From Aspidapion aeneum (taxonomy: Eukaryota; Arthropoda; Insecta; Coleoptera; Brentidae), in assembly GCA_963576565.1 (NCBI GenBank), contig OY755042.1, positions 95,102,185 through 95,166,184 on the forward strand: a stretch of DNA of 64,000 nucleotides, in the 5' to 3' direction. Position 1 is the first letter of the stretch. Every line of letters begins with the position of its first letter. The notes beneath the pieces were generated by a model. That model saw nothing but the letters and a program-made list of their open reading frames with translations, was not told where the DNA came from and ran no database searches. This document shows, piece by piece, positions 43,313-54,160 of the stretch. A program made the translations under genes and the position numbers.

Positions 43313-45146
43313 AAGAGCGTAGAGTATAAATGTACATACTTCTGGTGGGAATTTAAAATATATAATTAATAGTTCTTTTATTATTTTACCTATATTTTTG
43401 GGGGGTTGCGCAAACCTGCAAATCTATGAACGAGCCGCCACTGCTCCAGACTCAATTACCTTTCGGTTGATATTATACACGCCAATTTTAGACATATACC
43501 CCCACCGTTTTTTCTTAAATAAACTAAAATATATTTTGTTTAACTCCAGACTCAATTACCTTTCATTTGATATCGCACACGCCATATTTTCACATAAACT
43601 CTAATTTTTGAAATCTAGCCCCACCCTTTTATTTGGCTTGAGTTTGTTGGATTTTGTTTATTTTTAAATCGGACTATCTCGACTCAAGAACCAGGCTAGG
43701 TAACAAATTTCATTAAAATCGGACAAGCGGTTTTTGAGTTATGCGCGTTGATCGTTACAGACAGACAGGCACCCAAGTAACACAAATTGCTGAAAAACAG
43801 CTACCAAAACCCTTTAAGAGCAAAACTGAATGTAAAATAGCTATTACAGCTGTATGCCGTTTCACAGCTAAGCAGCTTCTAAAGTGTTGTCGTTGCTGAT
43901 TAGGCAATCTTTGTTTAGCTCTCAAGGTGTCCATAAGAGCTCCAAAATATAGCACGTTAACATTAAAGTAATTTTGTCTAGAAATAAACAAGAAACAATG
44001 GCAACTATTGCAAAATAACTATTTCCTGTAATGGACAGAGACTTTACTAAAATGGCTGAAGAAAAACTTGTTATGTTCTACACTACTGTGATATAATCGC
44101 GCAAAAAAGGCGATTTTCATCGTCAAAATGTTTGCCAGGTTAACTTTTCTGATGAAACAGGTCAAGATGGCTCGTCAAAACGCAAGCGCCTCGAAAATTC
44201 AGAATAATAAACGTTTTTTTTCGGTGTTTGTTTTTAGGTTAGAAATTATTTTATTACAATTATCCTCTAAATACCTGATAAATCAATTCTTAGTCATATT
44301 TTATTGAATTTAGCACTTTCTAGAATTTATTTAGGCCCGGGATCCCCTGCAAATTAATATTTTTTAGTCCATAAATTTAAAGAAAAATAAATTGGAAAAC
44401 CATCATGGCCGCCTCGGCCGTCTCATTGGTTTCAGCAGTTTACCTCTAGACAAACTATTTTTTAATATTTAAGCCTAAATAATGTTCATTTCTAGCTAAC
44501 TTGCCTTCTAACAATTGGCCCAATAGGTAATACGAAAAAAAAAGAAGAGTCACAGATGTTATCTTTCATCTTGGGCGGTGTCACAACAACAAAATAAACA
44601 AATATTTCAATTAAAAATAGTGCGAACGTTAGAAAATAAAGTTATTACGTGCCCTACCACAGTACCCCACCAGTGGGAAGCAAAAAACATTGTATTGGCC
44701 ATCGCCATCAGACACCCTTAAGCTGGGTTTATACAGAAACATAGCATATCATAAGACATAGCATGACATAAGATATCATTGCAGAAGGAAACTGTAAGGC
44801 TGTTTATACAAAAAATATAATAACATGACAACATACAAGCTTGGTCCAAGTTCTTTAAATGAGGCCCCACACACTCTCAGTAATTGGTAATTGCAAGGGG
44901 AGAATTCCCACAGTGCTTGGTACTGGCAATTGACTCTGGTGCACTCTGCTTGGAATCAGGTAAGTCTAAATAAACAGACTACTAAAGCCGCTTGACTTGA
45001 AGTAAAAAAAACAGAGTGTCATTCAAACCAATGAGATTAAAAAAATATTTTTTGATCTGATGGATTCAAACATTGTGTCATGACATAATTTGTCATTAAG
45101 AAACACTATTTTTTTTTTTTGAACATTCTGATTGGACTGTTTTTTA
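43313..45146. other. Unassigned sequence with a repeat-X-like phrase
   Basis: 43640-43780 contains CGACTCAAGAACC, CCGATTTTAATGAAATTTGTTACC (as complement pieces), GCGGTTTTTGAGTTATGCGCG and GACAGACAGGCAC. This is the same style of 'CCGATTTT-AT-AAA...gacagacag' module found at 480-600, 19800-19840, 28250-28310 and 38390-38480. No gene is visible. Confidence 0.4.
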
Positions 45147-45154
45147 CTAAACAC

Positions 45155-45586
45155 CAAGGGGTGAACAGCTCTCACAATCGGTGTACACATTTCTCACAAT
45201 CTGTTCACAATCTTTACACAATCCCTCCCAATCCCTCACAATCTCACCACAATCCCTCACAATCTTAGCAAAAGATTGTGGATTTTCACAATCGGTGTAC
45301 ACATTTTGGGGTTAGCTGGTCACCCCTCGGATATTAAGTAGCAGGGCCGGTAACAGTAAATTGAGAGGGCGGCAAAGGAAACTATAGACACGGATCAAGG
45401 TGATCTGTGCTATAGACATGATGACCTTTTTGTTTTTTTTTTTGGTCACAAGAATTTTGATGGGACGGCCCCCCTACGCCGTCCCCAATCCCCTCACAAT
45501 CTTGCCACAATCCCTCACAATCTTAGCAAAAGATTGTGGATTTTCACAATCGGTGTACACATTTTGGGTTAGCTGTTCACCCCTCG
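45155..45586. mobile_element. hAT-like element, CRAGGGGTGAACAGCT ends, with CACAATC array
   Basis: The left end is CAAGGGGTGAACAGCT and the right end AGCTGTTCACCCCTCG. The 8-bp target duplication CTAAACAC is perfect at 45147-45154 and 45587-45594. The interior is an array of CACAATC / CCCTCACAATC words, plus TTAGCAAAAGATTGTGGATT and CGGTGTACACATTTTGGG. A second right end (AGCTGGTCACCCCTCGG, 45315-45331) lies inside, followed by about 150 bp of different sequence and then a repeat of the right half. The element is therefore composite. Confidence 0.85.
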
Positions 45587-45594
45587 CTAAACAC

Positions 45595-46148
45595 ACTCTT
45601 GACTACTAATTTTCACTTGTCCCAAGTAAGAAAAAATGAAAAAAGCATGGCACATTGATTGCCTTGTTTTTTTTAATTTTTAGGTAAAAAAGTTTTATTT
45701 ACATTTTTTAATTTTAGAAGCAGTTAAAAGAAATGAAGTACAAAGTCCAGAAAGCAAACCAGAATGGGGCCCATTTGCCCAGCCCTTGGGAATGTCAGCA
45801 AGGAAGCCAAAAAGGGGGTCTGCTTGCAATTGACTCTTACTCATTTTACACATTTTTTTTTATAATTATTAAAATTAAATTATATAATGTACAGGGAATT
45901 AAACATCTTTGCTTTATTACCATGAATGTACGGTAGTGGCGGTTAGCACCCTTAAAGGATCTAACCTGGCACGTAGGCATGCCTTTCTGGGTATGTTGTG
46001 CTGTGTACTTACTGTGTATGACTCGGATAACAGTTTAAATTCTATCTAGTAAATAGAACCCAGTAGACTTCAAAATATATTTTAGGCCAGAAACTTAGTC
46101 ATGATATACCACATAATGCCATAATTATAGCCTTAGAGCACTGGTGTA
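45595..46148. other. Unassigned sequence
   Basis: A 67-codon frame at 45733-45936 is unsupported. I see no element ends or exons. Confidence 0.35.
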
Positions 46149-46288
46149 CCTTTTGACATAATCAACAGGGTACAGAGAGCCACAATGTGCCTGCACTAGC
46201 TGTTAGTTCAAAATAGGCACTCCATATACCATACCTTTTGACAATCAACAGGGTACGGAGAGCCACAATGTGCCTGCACTAGCTGTTC
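46149..46288. repeat. Tandem duplication, about 80 bp
   Basis: CCTTTTGACA-ATCAACAGGGTAC-GAGAGCCACAATGTGCCTGCACTAGCTGTT occurs twice, at about 46149-46204 and 46228-46284, separated by 23 bp. Confidence 0.9.
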
Positions 46289-46429
46289 TATATTTTTTTA
46301 CCTACTGGTCAAAGCTTGTCCGTTACCAGACTACCCATGGGTCAAGGTTTCTTTAGTTAGCTCTTACGACAGGCCTGGGGGTTACCTTGGTGCTATTATG
46401 CATATTCATAATCTAAAAAATCTAATAAG

Positions 46430-46612
46430 AAAGGGGCCCCTCTTGCCTCCCCAACCCCCATGAATGTAAAATAATAAGTTTGGAATTATTGTTATAGAAA
46501 TAGCGGTGAATGTATTAACATTAACATTTAAATCTATGTTTTTATATTAATGTTTGTAATTTGAAATAGCTTGATTGGCTAATAAAGATTTATTCAATTC
46601 AATTCAATACAC
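46430..46612 (+). mobile_element. LINE 3' end with (ATTCA)n tail
   Basis: GGCTAATAAAGATT at 46579-46592 (AATAAA signal) is followed directly by TATTCAATTCAATTCAAT. Short tandem tails of this type end several insect non-LTR families. No coding part is left, and the 5' limit is a guess. Confidence 0.45.
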
Positions 46613-47914
46613 CATTGTATCAAATGTGTATTACATTGGTGAGTGGTCCAACAGAAGGGTTCCAGAGATACAACAAAAAGGAGGACAATTTAGATTTTTT
46701 GAACATACATTGTATAGACTTAAAAAATTAATTAGGCAGTATATGGTTTTCTTTTACAAAAAAATGTTTTTTTTTCTAACATGCCAAAATAAAAGTTTTT
46801 TGTACCTCTAAGGATTTTTCGAAATACATTCTTTAAAATAAATGGAAATTCTTGAGAAACCATATTTATTACACAATTACCAAAATAGTTTTTTACTTAG
46901 TTATGTAATACACTAGAATGTGCCCTTTGTATTTAAAGTTCTCTAGAAAAAGGGGGAGAGGTGATTGCCTCCATCCTCTCTGGGATCACCACTGGTAAGG
47001 CAGGCCTTAGTAGGAATAGGTAGAGGAAATTTTTGTTATTAAGGTAACTAGGTAAATAAAAACAAGAAATTTATTTATTTAGTTATTCAACTAATAAACT
47101 TGCTTCTTAATGCCCAGGGTGCAGCACCTTAGAGGGCCCAATACAATGGGTTACACAAGTGGGTCCATACCTTTTTGAGAGCCTGGCCTGATTATGTGCT
47201 AAGTTAAACCAATTCTACAGTACTTACTAAAAAATTTGTACACTTGCTGTCGGCAGCTCACATAGTGCATAATGATGACACAGTTAGTGCTTAATTATAT
47301 ATCATCTATTAATGCTAAGCAGGCAGAAAAATGGAGGACCAATGTACCAAAATCAAGCATTATGTTTGTCCATGGTGCATTATGTTGTTATATACACCAG
47401 CCCTTGAGTTACAACAAAAAACAGACAGACTGATGAAAAAATTTTGACAGCACTTTTAAGGTTCACTCAGGACTGATAAGTACCAGGCAGGAACCCCTTG
47501 TAATGGCTTCATTGTGTGCCCCCTGACAAGGCATCGCACCAGGGTTTCAAGGAACCAGTCGCTGTTTACCCAACTTTAGTTCCCTGTCAAAGATAAAGGG
47601 ATACTCTAAAAGATGGGCAAATAACTATCTTTTATGGCTGTGAGTGGACATTTGTTTAAACAAACATCAAATTGCTTGTTTAAATAAAAAACACAACACA
47701 CAACCAGAGATTAGGTTAGAAAAGAAAACAACAAACAGAAGACACGGTCCGTAAAGAAACCGGTTGCGCAACTCGGTGTTTAGGCGGCCGGGCCGTGACG
47801 TCAGGGCTACGTCACAGTTTTGCTAGAAATCGGCAGTCAAACGCTGTTTATATCGAAATTTCGTCTTTTGCGAGGAAATTTTGTACATTTTGGGTCTTTT
47901 TTTAGTCGTGTAAG
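46613..47914. other. Unassigned sequence with a GC-rich CRE-containing patch
   Basis: 47755-47830 is GC-rich and CpG-containing (GGCGGCCGGGCCGTGACGTCAGGGCTACGTCACAG, written here only as its key parts TGACGTCA at about 47797 and TACGTCA at about 47809). A consensus CRE palindrome plus a half-site would suit a host promoter, but no exon is recognisable nearby. The rest is unassigned. Confidence 0.4.
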
Positions 47915-49109
47915 CATTGGCGTAGCTAGCCTTGCTTTTCAGGGGGGGCCGTGGCCCCGGTCTATCTTGAACAAAAAGCAAACATAGGTTTTAAAGAGTC
48001 GTGCAAAGTGTGCAATGAATAAAAAAAAATACGCGCATTAAATGTTCTAATATTTTAATATAACAAATTTAATAATACATTTACCAACTTATTTATATGT
48101 ATACACAGGAAGTATGTAATTCAGCAATTCTACAAAGAAAGTTTTCTACGTCGCTGACTGAAAGCGTCTACCACACAAGTCGACCTCAACATCTTTTTCT
48201 ATGAATAACAATGACAAACCTGAGTGTCTCTCTTGAGTCATAGTTGTTCTAAGCCAATTAAAAACTCTCCTCATGGCAGAGAAAGACCTCTCGCAAGTTG
48301 CACTTGAAATTGGAAGAATACTCGCAACTTTAAAAAGTTGGTAGAGGTTTGGATAGGTGTTTTCTGCTATATGTTGTTTGATAGAATCATGACCAACAGT
48401 TTGATTTAACCGAAAAATACAATTCTTTAAAACTGTCATTTCTGCTCTTAGAGCAGAAGTATTAATATAAAAAATTTCTCGGTATTGCTCGACGAATTTA
48501 TTCCAGTTAACGACGTGGGAAAACTTAATATGAAAATGGTTATGAAATTGTCACCAAAATCGGAAAATTTCCATAAGACACTAAACGCTAACCTCAAAAA
48601 AACTAAAAAGATTATTATATTTATTTTAGAAAAACAGTTTAAAAAGGTCTTTTATAACCTTACGACATCTACAACCCGATTTCGGAAACAGAGGGGCAAA
48701 GGTCGCTGTCTTTATTAAATGCGAAATTCAACTTACACTTCTATAATATTTTACAAGATGTCGCCAATATGTATGAAATATTCAATATGCATAATTATGT
48801 TTAAATTTAAAAAATATTTTCGGGAAATTGCATAAGTGCAGAAAAGTTACCGATAATTTAAAGAGAAAAAGCCTAATTCCGCAAGACAAGGGCTTTTTCC
48901 TGAAATGTAAACATTATCTGAATGATTTTAAATTTTAATGCACCTATTTTATTTGAATATTTCCCGAATAATAATAGAAAAGTATGTATTTTCAGCGTCA
49001 TGTTCTTTTACTAGTAGTCGGTAGGGGAGGCCTAAAATATCTTAGAGGGGGCCTGAGGGACATCAGGGGGGGCCAGGCCCCCCCTGCCCCCCCCCTAGCT
49101 ACGCCAATG
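47915..49109. mobile_element. hAT transposon, degraded (1195 bp), perfect target duplication
   Basis: The left TIR is CATTGGCGTAGCTAG and the right is CTAGCTACGCCAATG, exact complements over 15 bp. The 8-bp target duplication CGTGTAAG is perfect at 47907-47914 and 49110-49117. Both ends continue into G-rich/C-rich tracts (GGGGGGGCCGTGGCCCC; GGCCAGGCCCCCCCTG). It encodes part of its own transposase on the minus strand. A perfect duplication suggests a fairly recent insertion of an already truncated copy. Confidence 0.95.
48146..48535 (-). pseudogene. hAT transposase C-terminal dimerisation domain
   Basis: The frame reads NKFVEQYREIFYINTSALRAEMTVL, then IAENTYPNLYQLFKVASILP, ISSATCERSFSAMRRVFNWL, RTTMTQERHSGLSLLFIEKD and a stop at 48146. 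The LP-SSA-CERSFSAMRRIK-WLRT and QER-S-L-LL-IE blocks are the signature of the hAT dimerisation region, closest in feel to the ZMYM1/DUF4371-type hATs. The upstream frame stops near 48555; the BED finger and catalytic core are missing. It is non-functional alone. Confidence 0.9.
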
Positions 49110-49117
49110 CGTGTAAG

Positions 49118-51480
49118 TGTTTAAATACCTATTACGTTCTTACTATAAATATATTAAAAACTTACTAAAAGAACTGGTGAGTTTTTAAATATAATTAAAA
49201 ATTTTAACAAACACAAATTTTCCTGTGTCGGTTGTTTTCTACCCATACAATGTGGGTCATACAAGGTTACAAGGGGAGCTGGGACATAGACCTTGGGAGT
49301 ATGGGTTTTCTCTCTATACTGCATCTGATATCTGCAACCAACACATAATTTTTAAGATAACTTTTTGATAGTTATCATCACAATCAGTATAGGCCAGGAC
49401 AAAGATAATGAAATGAACTTTATATACACATAGAAAATTACTAATAGTTTAAAAAATACTCAATGTTTTTGGCTGTTTTTAAGGCGCCTGATGCTAAAAA
49501 TAGTTCTTAAATGATGTACCTATTACACAGTGTTCACGCACAAGCGTTTTAATTTTAAGTTTTATACCTATTTTGTTCCCTCCCGCGTATTTCCTTCTTA
49601 CCCGCAACTGTCTAAATATATTTGGGCACATTGAACGCAATGCGCAGGATCAAGAGAGATTCCAACATGTCCGCTCTCTAGAAAGGACATATTTTCCGTT
49701 CTTCCTTACTTTTCAACGAAGTGACAACATTTTCCGGGTTTTAAACTAAAGCTAATGACTATTTAGTGCTACCTTCAATCAACTTGGTAATGATGATGCT
49801 GTAAGCAGGGCCCTGCAGAAGAATAACAAGAAAATCGACTCGGTAAGTGCCCTAGCAATAAGCAGTTGTAGATTTCCTTAAACGAACCTATGGCATAACT
49901 TTCACCCTTCCTTTCCGATAAATGTTACGCAGGTAATTCCTTCCATACAGTCCACTCTTCCTACCCGCTGCGTGAACACATACCTACCTCTTCATGAAAA
50001 AAATTAAACTTAAAAAAAAAATAATTTAAAAATTTCGTAAAAATTGGGGAAAATAATATTGCTGTTAATTTATTTTAAATATTTGATTTATTTTCTCAAA
50101 GTTAAAAATAACGAAAATATTCCAAATTAAAAATTACGCTTAGACTACTTGCTACCAACTAAAATTAAAATACTTATGTAATTTTGAATTTAAAATTTCT
50201 TCGTTATTATTTTAAACTTTAGGCAAATTTTTTTTTAAATAAAATTGTTTAGAATTAAAAGGCCTATCAGAAAAATATATAAAATACAGGATATATAAAT
50301 TTTTTTAAATGTTTTTTGAAAAAAACCAAAAACTGATGCTCTATTTTTTAAAAATTTAAGTATCTTAAACAGCATTAAAAATTCTACTAGTTTGCCAATT
50401 TAAACTTTTTTCTATCTTTATAATAAAAAAGTTAGCAATGGTGGACACTTAACTTGGAACACTCTGTATAACGCTCAAGCAGGAGGGAAGGCATATTAGC
50501 CTTGCGTTACAGTCGATGTATTTTTTTATGAATTTCTTGAAAATGCGTTTTGTAGGGGTGATCAAAAAAAATCCCTTACTGCCTTATTGACTTTTAGTCA
50601 TTTTAACTTCCTTTTTTTTAAATTTTTTTGTATAAATTTTACACAAAAAAATCTAGTTTAGTTATTTCCTACCCACCAAAAAAAACCAATAATATGTGGC
50701 TAGTTTGCTTTAGAGTTCGGCGTAAAAAATTTCATTAAATTGAACAAGAGAGTAGGAAAAGTATTTATAATCGTGTCCTGAATCTGATATTTATAAAACT
50801 ATTGGAATTTTTATCATAAAATTTTAAATGATTTAATTTTGTAATAAATTTTGGTATTTTTTCGGCTTTTAAATAGACCTATCTCTCTTTCTCTCATAAT
50901 GTAACGTATAGGTCTTTCTTTATTGACCGTGGAACAGGCAAAATGCCGCGTCATTGGCTGGGAGTTACCACACAACCGGTTTCTTTACGAACCTTGGATC
51001 AGGCATGACAATAAATCTCCTTTTTTCAAGAGTCATAATCGCACTTCTCTTTTGGCCAAGCATTTTTGGGGGCTGTTCAAAAGTTTTGTAATAAACAGCT
51101 TGAAATACAAAATTGCTAAATTGTTGCTTTTTCTAGCTAAATAATAGGAATAAGAGCTTAAAATTTATGTTATTTAGCTAGCTAAATTTTAGCATGCTTA
51201 TAAGCAATTATTTAACTTTAAAAGAGCAAGTCCTGTATAATATTACATCAAAAGCCATTTCACCCATAAACACTTGCTATCAGAGAGGTTCTATAGCTAA
51301 AATAATTTCTAAACTACAACTAGCTGTTTTACAGCAAAAACTAAGCTCTGACAACACTTTCATAGCAAAGTTTTTGCTTTTAAACTATATTGTCCACTTT
51401 GTGTTACTTGGGGCAGATTGCGCGACAAAAAAGTTTCATCTGAAACGCAAAGATATATAAACATTTTTGAAATCCGAGCA
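49118..51480. other. Unassigned AT-rich sequence
   Basis: No element ends shared within the window and no domain-bearing frame. Frames at 50923-51144 and 51194-51460 are unsupported. 51130-51195 has a local dyad around TTATTTAGCTAGCTAAAT. Confidence 0.35.
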
Positions 51481-51514
51481 ACTTTTTTTTTTCTCGAAAA
51501 AATTAGGATCACCA

Positions 51515-51547
51515 TAGCTCACACTACTTTGGTAGTAGTGTGAGCTA
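51515..51547. repeat. Perfect 14-bp-arm hairpin
   Basis: TAGCTCACACTACT (51515-51528) and AGTAGTGTGAGCTA (51534-51547) pair perfectly around a 5-nt loop, just outside the edge of remnant T2. Confidence 0.85.
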
Positions 51548-51574
51548 AAACTAGTTTTATTTTTATTTTAAGCA

Positions 51575-52215
51575 GTATATATTAATTATATATCAGGTTG
51601 ACATTTACACTTTACAGTAGTGTTATGCCGTTCAATAAGAGGACTATTTCTTTCCATTTGCATGTTTATAAAATAAATAAAATAAAACTTGATACAAACT
51701 AGCTAACATATATTTTGGGTCGTTTTTAGAAATAACGTGCTTGTTTGTGTTAAATTAAATATAATTTTGAATTGAATATCTTTATTAGCTTTGCTAAATA
51801 ATCCATTTAAAAAGTAAGTTAGGTCTTTTTTGCTACAGTTCGGCACTTGGGCTTTGATGATTGAATTCTACGGTAAATAGGTGCTTGGCTGTCTGCAAAC
51901 TGTGAAAAAATTCTTGCATTCTTTGCTCTCTCGAAGGGGTCATTTTAGAGTACTCGAAGTAGCGCCTGATCTTCCCGAACTTGACTTACTTTTGGCTTGC
52001 CAGATCATCCTTGCTTCCTTTCAAGTAATTGTTCCTTTATCCATCTTTTATTTATAGAACAAAGTGTTGTTCGGCTTACGTTAAAATGCTGGTCTACCGC
52101 TGGAAAGGATCAAACATTTTCCAACTTGTTAAAAATTTTGGCTTTTAGCTCTTTTTTCATATGTAAAGCCATTTTAGGATTAAATACTATGTTTATGTAT
52201 TTATTATTTTGTAAC
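51575..52215 (-). pseudogene. Tc1/mariner-like transposon remnant T2
   Basis: This is the inverted copy of T1 (5195-6205). From an ATG at 52172 the minus strand reads MALHMKKELKAKIFNKLENV, stop, SFPAVDQHFNVSRTTLCSINKRW. That is a helix-turn-helix of the type at the N-terminus of pogo/Tc1-type transposases (KLENG...VA-FNVS-STL--I-K). A GRSGATSS/TL stretch follows, and then decay. One nonsense codon breaks the HTH. No catalytic domain is visible. Confidence 0.65.
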
Positions 52216-52364
52216 TGATGACATAATCTTTGCTGATGACAATGTGATTATTCTTTTACTTGTCATTGACAGTTTTCATATTGTTGATACTGAGTTGTTG
52301 ATAAAGTTGATGGTGGCTTAGAATACACTGCTCAAATTTATCAGTTTTTTTTTTAAATCAGCTG

Positions 52365-52512
52365 TACGTACCTTATTGGTCCCGACAAGTACCGACGTAA
52401 AAGGTACGTAGCTAGGGGACGTACACAATTGTACGTATATAGTACGTACTTTACTGGTTTCGGAACGTACCGACGCAAAATGAACATAAAATGTACGTCC
52501 CTGGGACGAAGT
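52365..52512. repeat. Second GTACGT-rich cluster
   Basis: TTATTGGTCCCGACAAGTAC, CCGACGTAAAAGGTACGTAG, TTGTACGTATATAGTACGTAC and a second CCGACGC-AAAATG block resemble 41690-41760. Probably the same element family. Confidence 0.6.
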
Positions 52513-52694
52513 GTGCTGTCTGGGTCTTATTTGACATCTAAAATCCACAGATTAGGTAAATAAGTATAAAAAAAGATGGGACACTCATTCTATGCCACTT
52601 TTTTTAGTTCCTGACCAATCGAGCGCGGCGCTGCAATCGCCCAGCTGGCGCGGCGGCGGCAGCCGCCAATTTTAAAAATTAAATTTTGATTGCA

Positions 52695-52747
52695 CCAAAA
52701 TGTTTGCATTGTTTCATATCAAAAATGAAACAATGCAAATATTTTGG
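52695..52747. repeat. 23-bp-arm hairpin
   Basis: The arms 52695-52717 (CCAAAATGTTTGCATTGTTT...) and 52725-52747 pair with one mismatch around a 7-nt loop. They lie beside a GC-rich patch with GGCGCGGCGGCGGCAGCCGCC words (52645-52668). Confidence 0.8.
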
Positions 52748-53814
52748 CAGTAAATTCAGGAAATAAAACTACATTATGTATGTGGGTAGGTATTTATTAT
52801 AAATAACTTATTTAAAACTTTATTAAAAGAAAATTAATAAATTTTTTATTGTATAATTCAACACACTAAATATGTAATACCAGTATTATAATTAATCTCT
52901 CTTAATAATAAACATGTGAGTTCCTTACATATATTAGGGGGCTAGCTCAGTCACAATATATCATATTTTATATAACACTTTTGTCCAGAGGTGGTTCGGT
53001 TGCTAATTTTAGTACACCATATTTGCCCAGGTAGAATATCCTAGGTCACGTAGTGAGTGCTGCTCTCTTGATCAGTTACCTACCTTAGCATACACACCAA
53101 ATTACCCTAAATGATCTATCCCGCTGTTATAATTGGTCTCGTTTTTGAAAATGTGAATTGTGAACACGAGCCCCACTCTATGTGCATGTCAGTCATGTCT
53201 CCTTTGGAGCAGCTGGAAAAACAGTACCTGAAACAATATAAAATTGTAATATACAAACAATATTCTTTCTTCGGAATGTTATAATTCCTATTTACCAAAA
53301 GTGCTAGATAAGCAAACCAAACCCAGCCCAAGGTTTGAAATTTATAACCCACAATCAGAGGATAGACATCAGCGTAGCTAAGGGGGGCCTGGCCCCCTCT
53401 GTTGGATCTCAGGCTGCCCTTATGTATTGCAGGGGTCCCCTGGATCACTACTATTAAAAAAATACAGATACAGATACAATATATGTGTATCACAGAAAGC
53501 AAAGACGTAGGCCGCAGCCCCCTTCAGGCTGGCCACGCCGATGAAATTGGGCCTTTTGTTAAAATAAACCATGCAAATTTATTTTATAGGTTATGTTATA
53601 TACTTACTTGAGATTATTAATAAATTCTTGAATTTTTGGCTGGCCGGTAAAAATTGCAGTAAAAAACGAAAAAATGGAATTCCAGAAAATTCCAGACCGA
53701 TCAGCTGGTTTCTACCGAAAAGATGGGCAGTAGCGGGTTGGGTGAGGATGAGCGGGGGTCTACGGTGGCGCCGCCATCGACTGGTCAGTAAAGCTCGAGT
53801 GACCAGGCCCTGCT

Positions 53815-54160
53815 AAAATCGCGTATTCATTTGAGGACGAATTCGCATACCTTACTGGGAGGCCGAACGCGCAGGTGTGTGTGTAAGTGCCTATAAGGCG
53901 TGGCTAATAGCAATCAATTCTGCGACGCATGGACACGGGGCATTCCGACGTCATCCGATTGGCATTGGAACTTCAAAGGAGAATTCGGTTGTATATGGGT
54001 AGCATTTGTCCGTCGCAAGACGCGTATTCACTTAAGCACGATGCGGACAAGACATTCGATTGGCCTAGCAGCAAGGCATACGGATTTTTGCTTAAGTTTT
54101 GTAGCAAGAATGCTGGCAGTATACATATATTTTTTATGCATTACGACCAATGATGTCTAA
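53815..54160. repeat. Segment related to the interior of elements A/B
   Basis: GCGTATTCATTTGAGGACGAATTCGC and GCGTATTCACTTAAGCA (key parts) resemble the middle of copies A (12305-12400) and B (17510-17660). It contains internally repeated CGCGTATTCA words. A 74-codon frame at 53929-54153 overlaps it, with no recognised domain. 52748-53814 before it is unassigned, except for a possible degenerate hAT-like pair of ends at 53369 (CATCAGCGTAGCTA) and 53541 (GGCCACGCCGATG). Confidence 0.4.

Noticed and set aside
50923..51460. Two consecutive plus-strand frames (73 and 88 codons) that might be exons
   Set aside because: No splice-site context, domain or codon pattern separates them from chance frames in AT-rich DNA.
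53369..53541. Small hAT-like element with CATCAGCGTAGC and GGCCACGCCGATG ends
   Set aside because: The ends resemble each other weakly as inverted repeats, but no 8-bp duplication is present, so I mention it only as possible.
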